Assembly: GCA_003184365.1 (NCBI GenBank)
Contig: NKYR01000171.1
Coordinates: forward strand, 1 to 64,000
Reading direction: 5' to 3'
DNA from: Evernia prunastri
Lineage: Eukaryota > Ascomycota > Lecanoromycetes > Lecanorales > Parmeliaceae
Length of the DNA: 64,000 nucleotides
The notes beneath the pieces were generated by a model. It was not told where the DNA came from. It made no database searches and saw only the letters and a program-made list of their open reading frames with translations. The number at the start of each line of letters is the position of its first letter. Within the stretch, counting starts at the first letter, position 1. Both the position numbers and the translations under genes were made by a program. This document shows positions 22,627 through 33,461 of the stretch, piece by piece.

Positions 22627-22740
22627 AATAATGTAGGTATTTGAATGGTTTTGGTGAGAAAGTCGCGAAATACGCGTTTTGCGGCAAAACCTCGGGTGGG
22701 GATTAATTAAAAAAAAAGTTTGTTGTATATGGAATATCAA

Positions 22741-23248
22741 ATAGTGGGACGATGCGGAGGGATCCTAGAATATTGAGGAGCAGCGTGGGTACGTACCCAG
22801 CACGAGGAGCCCCCAGAAAATTACTTGAGGTGACATGTTCTCAATGACAGAACTATGGGTGAATGATGCTCGGCAGCCTTGCTTGGGCCTAGGAAAGCTC
22901 GGAACTGTTGCCTTTTAGCAGCGTAAGCACATCTTGTCTGTAAACGCGGAAGACACGTACCTGGAAGGGTATCAAATATAGATACCTTATGTGAGTACAG
23001 AGGGCGTTGCCGATTAGTTTGTGTGCGGGCATTTTCTCCGCAAGCGCCGTGGCCAATGGGACGCTACGTGTTTATGTGTCACCACATTGCGCCCTACGGA
23101 AACATAGCGTGCCAAAGTTTTTGCACAACAGCTTCCTGTCGATAGCTACCTAGCACCCTTACCTTCTCGCTTTTGTTCCTTTGCACTGTCAAAGCAAAGC
23201 TTGATTTTGCTAAGAAATCTATTCGGACGTTCGGAAAGTACTGTGTGA
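22741..23248. other. Intergenic, no gene supported
   Basis: About 500 bp right of the transposon. No convincing ORF or repeat was seen. Confidence 0.4.
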
Positions 23249-23369
23249 ATGGTAGAGACGGCACCCTTGAAGAGAGCAGGATGGCAAGCCTCTCTTCAGA
23301 CGACCACAGCGTCGTCCCGCACGAGTAGCAGAAGCAGGAACGGTCTAGTAAGCGGGCTCCCTTTAATCA

Positions 23370-24431
23370 ATGCGAATACTCATGCTGACATTTATCAGCA
23401 TCTTCCTGACAACGTGGAGTCGCTGTTTTCACGAAATTAACGAGATAATTCTGTGCTTCATGACGATCGACGACCTCTACCATTTCAGCGATATCAACCC
23501 GGCAATTCGCTATTTCTGCAAGCTTAATGGAACACGCATTACCAAAACCTTCATTGACCGTGCCATCAAATCCCGGCCGCCAACAGTTCACGGGAGACAA
23601 TGGGTTCGATTGTTGTCGCCAGCACTCGGTGCGTTTCTTCGCAGACTCTGCCTCCAAAGCGTTTACCCAGCCTCACCTCCTTTTCGAAGTCTTTTCCTCC
23701 TTCGTCAAAGCTTCCCCATCGCTCTGGACAAGGCGTACAATATGGCACTGTCCTTAGAGCGACGAACCAAATGTAACAAAGCCATATTTGCAGAGCGCGT
23801 CAATACCTTCATCCCTGGCGTCATTTTGCTGGGTGAATTTTTCGAACAGTACCGCGCCAAAATAGCCAGCTTTGTGATGGATCCTGCCAATGCCATCTAT
23901 TTCAGCAATGCTAGCCCAGGAATAGCCGATAGACGCTCCAAAAACGTGCAACTCCAACGAAACATCCTCACAAACCGTTACAGGTTTCCGGCGGTCCACC
24001 TCCTTCAAGCCACATACCTCTTCCTCATCGATCTCTTCACGTACGAAGTTCCATTCGCCCACTGGGTCGGCTCTTCCAGCACCCATCACGAGATCCTCCT
24101 CTTCGGCGGCCTCGAAACCGTCATCGAGGCCATCCGGTACCAGCATCTCCGCAACCGCCGCGCTCGTCTTGACCTCGTCGCCTCTCGTCTCTGCAGGGCT
24201 GGCAGCGGTACCCTTCTAACCGATCGCAGCGCGGTTCCGGTGCCGGCCAAGGAGTTCGTGCCTGTGCTTGACGCGCCTACCGTGGCGAAGATGAAGAGGA
24301 TGGTGAGGGGGGTTAAGAGGTTCCCTTGCGGTTCGAATGGCGTCCGTTTCGGCCTTACGATCGCAAGGCCCGCTTGGTGCAATCAAGTGATCAGGCGTGA
24401 TTCGAGGAGGTTTGCGGCTGCAACTGATTGA
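23370..24431 (+). CDS. F-box-like hypothetical protein
   Basis: A 353-aa open frame. Residues 20-65 (EINEIILCFMTIDDLYHFSD then INPAIRYFCK) fit a degenerate F-box, the Skp1-binding motif of SCF ubiquitin ligases. A later FGGLETVIEA motif matches LGGLEAVNQT in the broken gene at 44.6-45.8 kb, so the two are paralogues. The N-terminus MRILMLTFISIFLTTWSRCF is unlike a normal F-box lead-in. An upstream exon beginning near 23249 (MVETAPLKRAGW) could be the real start, but I could not find a splice pair that keeps frame. Target protein unknown. Confidence 0.5.
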   Translation: MRILMLTFISIFLTTWSRCFHEINEIILCFMTIDDLYHFSDINPAIRYFCKLNGTRITKTFIDRAIKSRPPTVHGRQWVRLLSPALGAFLRRLCLQSVYPASPPFRSLFLLRQSFPIALDKAYNMALSLERRTKCNKAIFAERVNTFIPGVILLGEFFEQYRAKIASFVMDPANAIYFSNASPGIADRRSKNVQLQRNILTNRYRFPAVHLLQATYLFLIDLFTYEVPFAHWVGSSSTHHEILLFGGLETVIEAIRYQHLRNRRARLDLVASRLCRAGSGTLLTDRSAVPVPAKEFVPVLDAPTVAKMKRMVRGVKRFPCGSNGVRFGLTIARPAWCNQVIRRDSRRFAAATD

Positions 24432-25219
24432 AAGGGGATTGAGTTGGTGGTTTGAAAGAGAGAGGGGGTCGTGGCTTGGAAAGATTCTGGGGCAGCTGAG
24501 GGGGGAGGAAGGGGTGATGGAGTTGTTGGTATGAAGGAGGAAGAGGGGTGATGTTGTGGTTGACTAGTAGGAGGTTGGTATTGTCCGGTGCCGATAGATG
24601 GAACTTCTTGCATATATAGTCGAAGGCGGCCTTTCTTGAATCAACATGTCATTTCCTCTGCGCCTCCATCTCCATTAATGGCACCGGCTTTTCTTGAATA
24701 GACATCTCATTCTTTTGCGCCTCAATATCCATGACCTGCACTACAATACAACATACATCAACAACTCCAAGTGACATGGTAAGTCCATATCTGATCTCAG
24801 ATCCCAGAACATCCCATCTCAAATTGTCATCGAACCGAAATCATAAACATCCTCCTTCTCCTCACATTGCAACCCAATGAGCATCCATCCTCCCACTACT
24901 GCTCAAAGACCCTCTTCGAGCTATTTTCCCGCCTCGCCTTCCCCATGAGGACTGTCCCGTCTCGCCTTGCACACATATGCAGTACCCACCCTTGCGCGTT
25001 GCCCAATTCCTTCTTTTCCCTTTTTGCGGTTATCTGCCCTTGGAGATAGCAGTGAGATTTCCAAATCCGCGAGAGCTGCGGTTAGGTTTGGGGTAGCCGT
25101 AGAGTAATTTGAGCCGAGTCAGGGGGGATTGACACAGTAGGCTGGTAGGTGGGCGGGGAAGGGGCGGCCTTTGGCCTCGGTTTGTGGGGGTGGATGCTGG
25201 GTTTGGTGAGGTTTTCTCG
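24432..25219. other. Intergenic, no gene supported
   Basis: 3' flank of the F-box-like ORF followed by simple pyrimidine-rich DNA. Nothing recognisable. Confidence 0.35.
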
Positions 25220-25735
25220 GGGTTGATATGGTAAGGATCCTGGCTTTGTCTCTGGTGTGCTTTGGTGGAGAGCTGCATTTGCTGAGTTTGATGGGTGAAT
25301 TCCTAAATAGTCTCCATTGGTCTCCCAAAGAGAGCTGCTCTTGAGGAGTGCGAATGGGAGCGTACCTGGATTTGTCTCTGATACTCTGGGGTAGAGAGGC
25401 TGCGCTTGGAGAGTTTAGATGGGGATGTTCCTAAATTCGTCTCTAGTAGTGTCCGATGAGGAGCTCCACTGGTTGAGTTCGAATGGAAGCATTCCTTAAC
25501 CGGTCTTGCGTATTGTCCGGTAGCGACCTGCGCTTTTCAAATTTGAATGGCAGCAACCCCAAACTCGTCCCCATCAGTGTCCAATAGAGAGCTGCACTTT
25601 TCAAGTTCGAATGGGAGCATTCCGCAACCTGTCTTTATTTTTGTCCGACAGCGACCCGCACTTTTTCGTTCTGAATGGAAGCATCCCCAAATCCGTCTCC
25701 AAATTTCTCTTGTAGTGACTTGCACATGATGGCCC
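25220..25735. repeat. Degenerate ~62-bp minisatellite, about 8 units
   Basis: Successive units start at an AGAGCTGC or AGCGACCTGC-like block, then TTxxGAATGGxAGCATTCC, then a ...CTGTCTxxxATTGTCCGxTAG block, and recur every 62-64 bp. Later units, from about 25440, resemble each other most. The period is not a multiple of three and no frame is kept, so this is not a coding repeat. Confidence 0.7.
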
Positions 25736-25759
25736 TGATGGCAGCGGACCTGGTTTCGA

Positions 25760-27680
25760 TGGCGGCTGTACGGGGCCTTTGTCCTGAAATGCAGAAATGT
25801 TATGGCTGTGGGCCGACTTCTGATAGCGGGTGAAGAGGTTTAGTCGCAGCAGCATAGATGCTGGAGGCGGTGTCGGCTGAGTCGACAGAGACACGGGCTA
25901 TGGTAGACAGGACAAGGAGCTTGCTGTCTCTTGGGATTCCACCTAAGCGCTGCGCTGTTCTTTGAGATCAGAGAAATGCATGAGCCTTGAGGAACGTGAG
26001 GGTGACCTCTTTTAGAAGATCAATGAGGGTGAGAATTGCGCGTAAAAACTTTTTGCACCGAATGAGCTGGATTTTGGATCCGATTGGTCGGCTCGGAACT
26101 GCGAGTACCCGTTTAAGTTGCGAGACTTATGGCAGTTTTTACCGCAAAATAATGGTATGAGCAGGGCTGACTCTTTATCAAGATTTGTATTGTTTCTGGC
26201 TAAGCTTTTCTAAAGCTAGTCGTTTGGCGAATGCTAGGCCTCTGATACGCCACGAATACATTAAATTAGAGAGGGTTGAAGGCAGTAGCATCGCTGGACA
26301 AAGGTCCCACAGTGATTGCGAAAATTCATGAAGAAAGCAAATACCTCCATATTGTGCGTACTAGAAAGTACCAGAAGCTGTGTCTGACCATGCCATAAGG
26401 GATAGAGATCATGCCATTGTACACCTTGAGTGATTAGAAGCAATACTTGTATGCACCATTGAAGGATGGTAGCCATACTTGTGCGATACCCTTCGAAGCC
26501 GCTGATCCCTTCAATCCCCTGTCTTCATGGCGGCAGTTAGTCTCACATTCCCCACACATTCTAGGGTTTTGCTATGTGTCAAATTTACATGCTGTCCATT
26601 CATATCAGACTTCACCTTCGGAGAAATTCTCACTCTCTTCCTTCATCGGGAGAATTCGTCAGTAGTAGATCTACCACAATGTCCATTCATTCCAAGGCTT
26701 CATTCTGAGTCACTTTGGCACTCCCTACGTATAAATATACAATCCATCATCATTGTAGATCTGAAAATCTCAGTCCATCCACAGACCGCCAGCTCAGTTA
26801 GCATATCCGAGCGCAAGCATAATGGGTAAGCTTTTTTCTCTAGACAGCTGCTTGATTTCTTGGAAGTTTTTTTTCCAGAGCGGAAGGACTTTGCAGTCTT
26901 AGAGAAGTGTACACAGGTTACACAAGCAGAATCTCTTTGTACTACGTCGTGAGATATTAGCAAGATTAAAGCAGCGTGTAAAGGCGTTACTTGAAATAGT
27001 TAGACTAGCCGAATTCTGTACTAATAATCTCATCTCAACTTTCACAGAATCCATCTCATATCAATCTGTGACCTTAGAGACTTGAAGAGGGTGTTGCGAT
27101 AGATGCTTTCGCTCCAACTCACTGCAGAGGACATGGCATCTTTCTGTAGTCTACCCTGAAAGATGGGGGCTGAAGGTTATGTAAGCTTTGAGTGAGTGCT
27201 GAAGGTTTCCATGGAAAATCCCTGCAATTTCGAATCTCCTTAAAAGAGGAAAGCTATGGAATAATTGGAAAGCATGTCAGATGGTTATTTGAAGGTTTTT
27301 CTTTGTGTCTATCTGATGAGGGTGCCAAAGCTGCTTCCCGCCATCCTTCGCCTTCGATGTAATTTCTTGCAGATTCTGATATCGTCCTTGCCCCTTGAAA
27401 GGCCCAAGTCTTCCCATTTTCGTCGCTGCCGCGTCGTGGTTGGATTCTGCTGCGCTTTCAGAGGCGCCGGACTGGGTTGCAGCGGTCTCTTTGCTTGTCG
27501 ATTCATCGCTCTTCGCTGAGCAGCGACGACTCTGCCGGCGAAGTGGTCTTGGAAGCCTCTGGACTAGTCGAGGTCTGCTTCTGTGTAAGCTGCCCTCTTC
27601 CGTTGGCTCGGTGTCCAATGATTGTCTTGCCGGACTCTGCTTTTGCGCCGGCTACTCTTTAATCGATGACTATCGGGTCC
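25760..27680. other. Gene-poor stretch
   Basis: About 1.9 kb with only short ORFs lacking domain character. Part of it, near 27265-27620, is Ser/Ala/Thr-rich on both strands but matches no family I know. Confidence 0.35.
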
Positions 27681-27689
27681 AAGACCACT

Positions 27690-28290
27690 GGTTCACTTAC
27701 CGACAGATCCACCTGCAGAGGTGAGACCAGCGGCAATGCCGAGACGGGCGTCAAAGTATGTTTAGAGGATCAATACGCCGCTCCCAAACGCCACACCCAA
27801 GCCAATCCCGATGAGGATTCCCCGAACTGCGAGAAGCTTGCCAAATTCATGGCACCAGCTAGTTCCCAAGATCGAGAAAAACATTTCCAGACATCCTCCG
27901 TTAAAGTACGGCTGGAAGTAGCCCTTTTCAATGAGCGGACTGGCTATGATACTCATAAAAAACAGAAAGAAGATCTGAAAGCTCCCGATCCATGCAATTT
28001 TCGCCGGGGATTCACCCGGAAAGATAGCCTGATAGTAGGCTACCGGAACACTCCGTGGAATTGAATCAGTCTTCTGTAGTAAGCTGAAATTAGTGAAATC
28101 TCCGGGCAGTGAACCGGCGAATGCCGCACTCACTGGGCATTGAATATTACGAGAAAGCCCCCAACAGCCAGGAGCCACGCCTTTATTCCTCCGTTGGGAT
28201 GGTTGGAGGGACGATACCCCCATACTTCGCGATGGTCTTGTGTAACGAATTTGCTCAGCTTCTGTATGTTGATCGTGATCAGTACAAGTG
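27690..28290 (-). pseudogene. MFS (monocarboxylate-type) transporter relic
   Basis: The reading begins with HPNGGIKAWLLAVGGFLVIF (first helix of the fungal MCT-like family). An intron with a GTGAGT donor follows, then AYYQAIFPGESPAKIAWIGS, FQIFFLFFMSIIASPLIEKG and LLAVRGILIGIGLGVAFGSG. It resumes in another frame as TYFDARLGIAAGLTSAGG. Frames change at about 28050 and 27755. Only the N-terminal half (helices 1 to about 5) is present, so this is a truncated, frameshifted copy. Confidence 0.65.
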
Positions 28291-28489
28291 TGCGAAACGA
28301 GGCCGAGGCTCCAGATGAATTGGTTGGTCTGCAGCTCCTGTTCACAGTAAAGCATATTAGAAGCCTCGAACGTTGGTCAATTAAGTATTTCATACCATTA
28401 AAGGAAAAGATGAGAGCCAAGTTCACGTTGATATCATAAGAAAGAGTTGGAATGGTGATGGTTAGGCGCAGACGAATGCGGCATTTGGC

Positions 28490-29290
28490 GTCAAGAGAGA
28501 GTGAAGTAATCGGATAAGTAAAGGCGATGAACGCAGAGGCATCGAAGCCGAAGAAGCCGATAGCGATATCCAGAACATAGACCGGACCACGGAGCTGTGG
28601 CCACGAGCTGGTGGCTCTTTCGGAAAGGGGTCTCGAAGGACCTTACCACTAATGTAGAAGACAAGGCAGACATCAATGGCAGCGCGACAGCGACTTTCGG
28701 TCCCGATCCCCAGCGTCCTTTGCGGAAGGTTTGCAACAGCTGAAACTGGCTTGCAGCCATATCAACAAGCTATATATAGAATGCACGCGCTCGTACGAGA
28801 CCGGGACGCCGTGAAGAGTTAAGGCATGAGGGCCGTCGAATGCGGTTGCCAAGTTGGCGAAAAGACCGAGCAAGTATTCTTCTTGAGCTCGCTACCGGAC
28901 GCCGCAGTGTCAAGGAAGATTCGAACCCAACGGGAACTGCTGGCCGACACTCGGTGACTGGGCAAATTACCCTCGCAGGTTGCGCTTCAAACACCCTTGG
29001 ACCAGCAAAAGGGAAGGCAAGACACCGAGTTCAATGGCCGACGTAACATTCTAACTTGCGGCGAAGTGAGTGTACTCGTACGAGACTCCATCGAGGTACT
29101 CGAAAATAGCTTCCTCCTTCCCAGAATTTATTCGATTGGAGCTTGGGTACCGAATCCCCAGGGGACTTAGGGCAATGGCATTGTCAACCGGGATTGCTAT
29201 GATGACAAATAGACCAAAGAGATATTCGGTATTGAGCTCGCAGTCGTCAGAGGCGCAGGATCCGAACGGTCAGCCTGATTCTTAGCCAGC
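28490..29290 (-). pseudogene. Degenerate copies of a multicopy fungal family (part 1)
   Basis: Two partial copies read on the minus strand. Around 29.05-29.27 kb: ELNTEYLFGLFVIIAIPVDN, then DGVSYEYTHFAAS, a TAG stop at 29051-29053, and NVTS. Around 28.68-28.87 kb: LLGLFANLATAFDGPHALTL, then GVPVSYERVH, followed near 28.76 kb by MAASQFQLLQ. The order ELNTEYLF, FANLA, SYEITH, AASQN also occurs at 40.2-41.8 kb, which defines the family. The TAG replaces the Gln seen in AASQN elsewhere, a C-to-T change. Function unknown; I infer a SnoaL-like fold from the related 41.9-kb piece. Confidence 0.5.
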
Positions 29291-29309
29291 ATCCGCCAGG
29301 GGTATCTTC

Positions 29310-30150
29310 CTACTAGAATGCCACTGCTTGGCTAATATAATCGAAGGAAACCTCAAGCACGTTGTAGGTCGAACCCATCATACAGCCGGTAAAGACTGGC
29401 ATTGCCGTACGCGAACGGCGCGTTGGTGAAGTAGTTCTCCCCAACGGTCTCCGAATATGATGGCGTGTCGACACAGTATTTCCCACCAGACGGCCCAATG
29501 TGTGGGCAGTGGACCTCTGGACGCAGAGGAACCATGTTCTGGTGCGCCATGCGGCAGAGTACGATATCATGGCTTGAAACACATGTCAGTGTACCGATTC
29601 GTGGAAAAAGAGCCGGATAAATCAGAGGAACCGCAATATAACAGACCTAGCTCGTACGCTTCCCCAAGGCATGTCTTCTTCTTAAGACAATCGAAGCACT
29701 CAGTAAAGTTTTGATACTGCTGGAGCTCGGAGACACAGTACTTCTCCGCCGTAGTACACACACTTGTCGCGACCTCGCCGGTATCCGCCACAGATACGTT
29801 CTTGTGTGGAAAAAGATGTACCTAGTCCCGGTTTCGGCCTGAAGATTGGAATGCGAATCTTCTAATGCAAATGAGGTGAAGACGGACATGGCCAAGGTGC
29901 TGAAGAGCATTCGACTCCATTATGAAACCCTCCGTCGGAACCACGAACGCAAGTTGCTGCGAGACATCGGCAACAGAGAGCTCGAGTTTGCAAGCTTCGA
30001 CAGAGCCTGCTTTTTGTGATATATTTGTAGGACTGCGTGCGTCATTCTGGTAATGCTGGAGCGCTGGACGGACGCCGTATTTCTGGGCAGTACTATAGAT
30101 ATTTGTGGTCAATTTGCTCCGAGCGTACGATACAGTCTCCGCCAGAGTCA
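29310..30150 (-). pseudogene. Degenerate multicopy family, Cys-rich C-terminal part
   Basis: The minus strand encodes two versions of one segment. One is intact-looking: TTAEKYCVSELQQYQNFTEC, then CLGEAYELGLLYC. The other, upstream, is decayed: IYSTAQKYGVRPALQHYQND. Downstream follows CRMAHQNMVPLRPEVHCPHI, then GPSGGKYCVDTPSYSETVGE and YFTNAPFAYG in another frame. I recall this tail from a widespread uncharacterised fungal family in which it follows a SnoaL-like domain. Frames do not join cleanly, so I treat it as broken, although some breaks may be introns. Confidence 0.5.
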
Positions 30151-30204
30151 ACGTCTTACCTTCGACGAATGAGTACTGCTGCTGTGCGCAACCTGGAAGA
30201 GTAG

Positions 30205-30684
30205 CTAACGCCCATTGGAACCAGCCTTACCCGTGCCACTCTCCAACAGGAACGGTATGTAGAAAGATTTCTCTGCAGCAGCGTTGAAGACACAATCTAG
30301 GTATTGCTCTGAATGAGAAGAATTGACTGAAGAGACGACTGCCTGTGGGATGACGTGGTCTTCGTAGGCCATTTCACACCAAAGAAGGTCACGAATCCCC
30401 CACTGTTGCCATGGCCTCTCGCTATGGCCTGAAACAATGCAATGCACATGTTTTTTGCCCATGCGCGAAGTAAAGCGATATTGGTGTGAGCGACTAACCC
30501 CCAGCCCTGCTCTGGCGACGAGATTTTTCTGCAGCAGCGTTGAAGACCCAATCCTGGTCCGGATCATGAATGGGAATAGTCGGGTTAATCGCTTCAAGGT
30601 AGGACTGAAAACCGGTGAGAAAAGTGTTGCGATGCTGAGCGCGATATATAGTTGTGAAAGGAAGTTTCTTGTAAGTTCTACCAA
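30205..30684 (-). pseudogene. Unrecognised gene fragment, source of the 17.3-kb copy
   Basis: Exon-like reading: NTFLTGFQSYLEAINPTIPI, HDPDQDWVFNAAAEK, an intron with GTTAGT donor and TTTCAG acceptor (about 30437-30506), then SERPWQQWGIRDLLWCEMAY and YLDCVFNAAAEKSFYIPFLL. The VFNAAAEKS block occurs twice, at about 30265-30300 and 30520-30556, as a DNA direct repeat. No start codon is found in the first frame. The part between the direct repeats matches 17283-17530. Confidence 0.45.
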
Positions 30685-30699
30685 AAAGGAGTGGGCTGG

Positions 30700-32290
30700 C
30701 TGAGCAAATTCACAGAATCAATGGGGCAAATTTCGATGAATAGAGTATGGGCCACTGCAAAAGGGGGTCTTATTGTCACAAGATCTCTCATCAATACGTG
30801 TAGCTGCTGCTCGAAGTGAATCATGCTTCAGGACTTGCTGCCGTAAGTCATTGGTGTGCAGAGCTATTGTATCAGCCGCATAGCTAATTTTCTGATTGAA
30901 TAGGAAACAATATGAAGCTCGTCTTGAATGAAATGACAGTGAGAATAGATGATCTATATGTGGTATCCGCCTACTTGCATGCTATTTTTACCTGGAATCC
31001 GTAAAACTAATTTCCCATATCGAATAAATTGAAAATATGGAGATTTTGTATGGTAAGGGTCGAGAACGCTCTCACAAACTTCGCCTAACCATGCTCGAGC
31101 AAGGGTGAAAATTGGTAATCGTGCACTCTGTGGTTTAAAAGTAAGTGCCAGAAACCGGATCGACAAGTTGATTCGTAGCAGCTGAGAGCCGAGACGCATG
31201 GCTCACTCGAAGGGCGGAGATGTGTCACGGAATACTAGAGTAGGTTACGTTAGCAAGGTCTCGCAGAGCCATGCAGCAGCGGTGGGTGTATCGTAGACTA
31301 CCTACCGACAGGGCCAGAAGCAAAGCAAATATCAATGCCGGCTGGTCCGTTTGAGAGGAGAAAACCGTTTTGACCGGTTCTTGCGACGAGTGGAGCGAGC
31401 GATGGGGATGGTGGCTGTAGGATTTGAAGAGGACTCGGAGGTGACGTAGATCGACGTCTCTGCACTTACATGTGCCACCGAACGCTTCGCCGAGGTATGT
31501 TGCACAAGCATTTCCTCATCATCCTCGATAGTAGACGTTACGTAGCCCTTGAATGCCGCGCATGCGTTGTCTCTGTCGACGAAGTTCGCCCGTCCGACCC
31601 CAACATTATGGACATATCCGGCAGGAAGACTCGGAGAAAATCCCACCGCAGTTTCCACATCTGGCGGAGGGAGGACTTGTCGATGAGTTGGCACGCTCAA
31701 TCGCAAGGTGCCCGCCGAAGAGAAAGGGATCTAGATTAAGAACTTGGAACCTGGCTCTTTCTTCCGCAGACTTAAAGCCGCATTTCGATGAAATGACTGC
31801 GAAGAGCCATTCGTGGATTCCCAGGAGGCGATCGATTGTGGTAGAAGTATACTGACTAAGTATCGCTGCCTCGATCTGTAAAGAATACGGGTTATTCTGG
31901 TCGGAGCTGCTTCTCCTAATTCTCGTCAATAAAGTGATTCGTCAGATCAGCATATAATAAGTCGATAAAGCGATTATAATATACAGACAGCGCTTAAGCT
32001 TGTCGGTATTCAGCTGACCGACAACTGATCTCTCGGCATCTGAAGGAAGTAAGGAACCTTCTTCAACCGTCGCGCTCAGCTAGACGTAGTCCAAAAACGA
32101 ATCGTCGACGCTCTCAGGTATCACGTGTTTGGTCAAAAAAGATGGCTAAGATGGCTGCCGCTCTGCAACCCGTCGTAAAGGGAGGAAAAGCCAAATGCTA
32201 TTCGTCCCACGGGTTGCAGAATCCAGAATAGCCCGTCCACTACGAGAATGTCGCCTGCTTTTAAATCATGGGCCAATTAGCCTTCGCCTG
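30700..32290. other. Gene-poor stretch with unrecognised ORFs
   Basis: The minus strand at 31332-31929 is open in two overlapping frames (108 and 124 codons) that may be one unrecognised, frameshifted gene (DRLLGIHEWLFAVISSKCGF in the upstream frame). I assign no function. The rest shows nothing. Confidence 0.35.
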
Positions 32291-32293
32291 TCA

Positions 32294-32791
32294 TCATATA
32301 GAGTCACCAAAACACCGTAGAAGTTGATCAAGCTCGGAGACTTCCTGCATCTTCTCCTCATCCTTCTTCTTATTCTTGATATCCGCCGTCCAGGTGACGT
32401 AGCTGCTAGCGAGATACGGCAGGTTTTTAATTAAGAAGATCCCAAAGAAGATTTGCTTGAAGTACTTGATCCCAACTGCTCGATAGCATTCGTGAAGCTT
32501 TAGAAGGGGCTGATTTCCTTCTTGTGGATGTAAGAAAGAGACTCTCTCGCCCTTTCCTTCCTCGAAATCCGACGATAACTGGTGACGACTGCGATAGCTG
32601 CGAGACTGCGTCTTGTAAGATCGACGTAACTCGCACATAAGTCTCCTGAGATGCGCTACCTCCCGTATGAGGGCCCTACGAGAGGGACAAGACGATGATG
32701 TGGACTCGTTATCTGACGCGATTGACAAAAATGTGGTGCGAGGCGGTGTGGCAGGTACAAGACGACCTTGTTTACCGCGCTTGGCCGACAA
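32294..32791 (-). CDS. Gag-like or charged hypothetical ORF, copy A
   Basis: A 165-aa frame with a basic, Ser-rich N-terminus, a helical centre (REVAHLRRLMCELRRSYKTQ) and a C-terminal block, FLHPQEGNQPLLKLHECYRA then VGIKYFKQIFFGIFLIKNLP. That last block resembles short domains in fungal retrotransposon-derived ORFs and is repeated at 33.46-33.8 kb. It is probably a transposon relic; intactness is unclear. Confidence 0.4.
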   Translation of the reverse strand: MSAKRGKQGRLVPATPPRTTFLSIASDNESTSSSCPSRRALIREVAHLRRLMCELRRSYKTQSRSYRSRHQLSSDFEEGKGERVSFLHPQEGNQPLLKLHECYRAVGIKYFKQIFFGIFLIKNLPYLASSYVTWTADIKNKKKDEEKMQEVSELDQLLRCFGDSI

Positions 32792-33461
32792 GGCCCCAGA
32801 GATGCGAGAGCGGAATATGTTGATGGTAGGAGGTTGTTCTGGTATATGGCAGTCAGGTGAGTGTAGTGAAACGAGGGCAAGTCGTACCAGAGAATGGTAG
32901 GCTCACGATGTGATAAACTTGGTAAAATAGTGGGATATGGGCAGGCGGTAAAGATGCTATGCCTCTGCAATAGATGAATTCGAATGAAGAGCCCAACACT
33001 GGTGGGAAACCCATGTAAATAGCGCTCCCATCAAGACCTGAATCTCCTGGTCATCGCGCCGCTGATACGTCACGTCTCTCTATGCGATGTTGCAGGCCTG
33101 GAGGTCTCCTGTGCGAAATAGCCATTCAGCGCGAAAACACTGACATGCGACCGGCTGACCCTTAGTCCCACTGTGGCGACAATATCAGTCTCTCATGCCG
33201 TCGTGAATCGGAAAGATGCTGGAGATGCATGCCGGAAGCTGAGGAGGTTTTTGAAGGCTGAAATGGCAATTACTACTTTGAGAGCGATCTCTAAGGGCAC
33301 GTCGAAAAGCCCCAAGAAAGAAAGAATTTCTATTAGCATGCTGATCGAGCAACGCAAGGTCTTTTTCAGAGGCAGCTTACTCTTCAATAGGTATCATATT
33401 TCTTCCCTCTGTACCTTGCTGTAGGTTACAGCTTCTCGCTGACTGTCTGTCCTCCTCCGAA

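Larger units (their letters stand above)
21161..22725. mobile_element. Tc1/mariner element with TA duplication
   Basis: Terminal inverted repeats start CAACAGACTTTTTTTTAAAT on the left and, reversed, CAACAAACTTTTTTTTTAAT on the right; both continue into AATTAATCCCC. A TA dinucleotide flanks each end (21159-21160 and 22726-22727), the target-site duplication of this superfamily. The element contains one transposase gene on the minus strand and an assembly gap. Apparent length is about 1.57 kb, but the true length is uncertain because of the gap and a duplicated segment. Confidence 0.85.

Noticed and set aside
25220..25735. Direct repeats resembling a CRISPR-like array
   Set aside because: Units are contiguous and all parts diverge together with no constant-repeat/unique-spacer pattern; the genome is eukaryotic.
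28915..28990. Possible tRNA B-box (GGTTCGAATC on the minus strand)
   Set aside because: No matching A-box, acceptor stem or anticodon arm could be formed at the right spacing; it lies in a degenerate gene relic.
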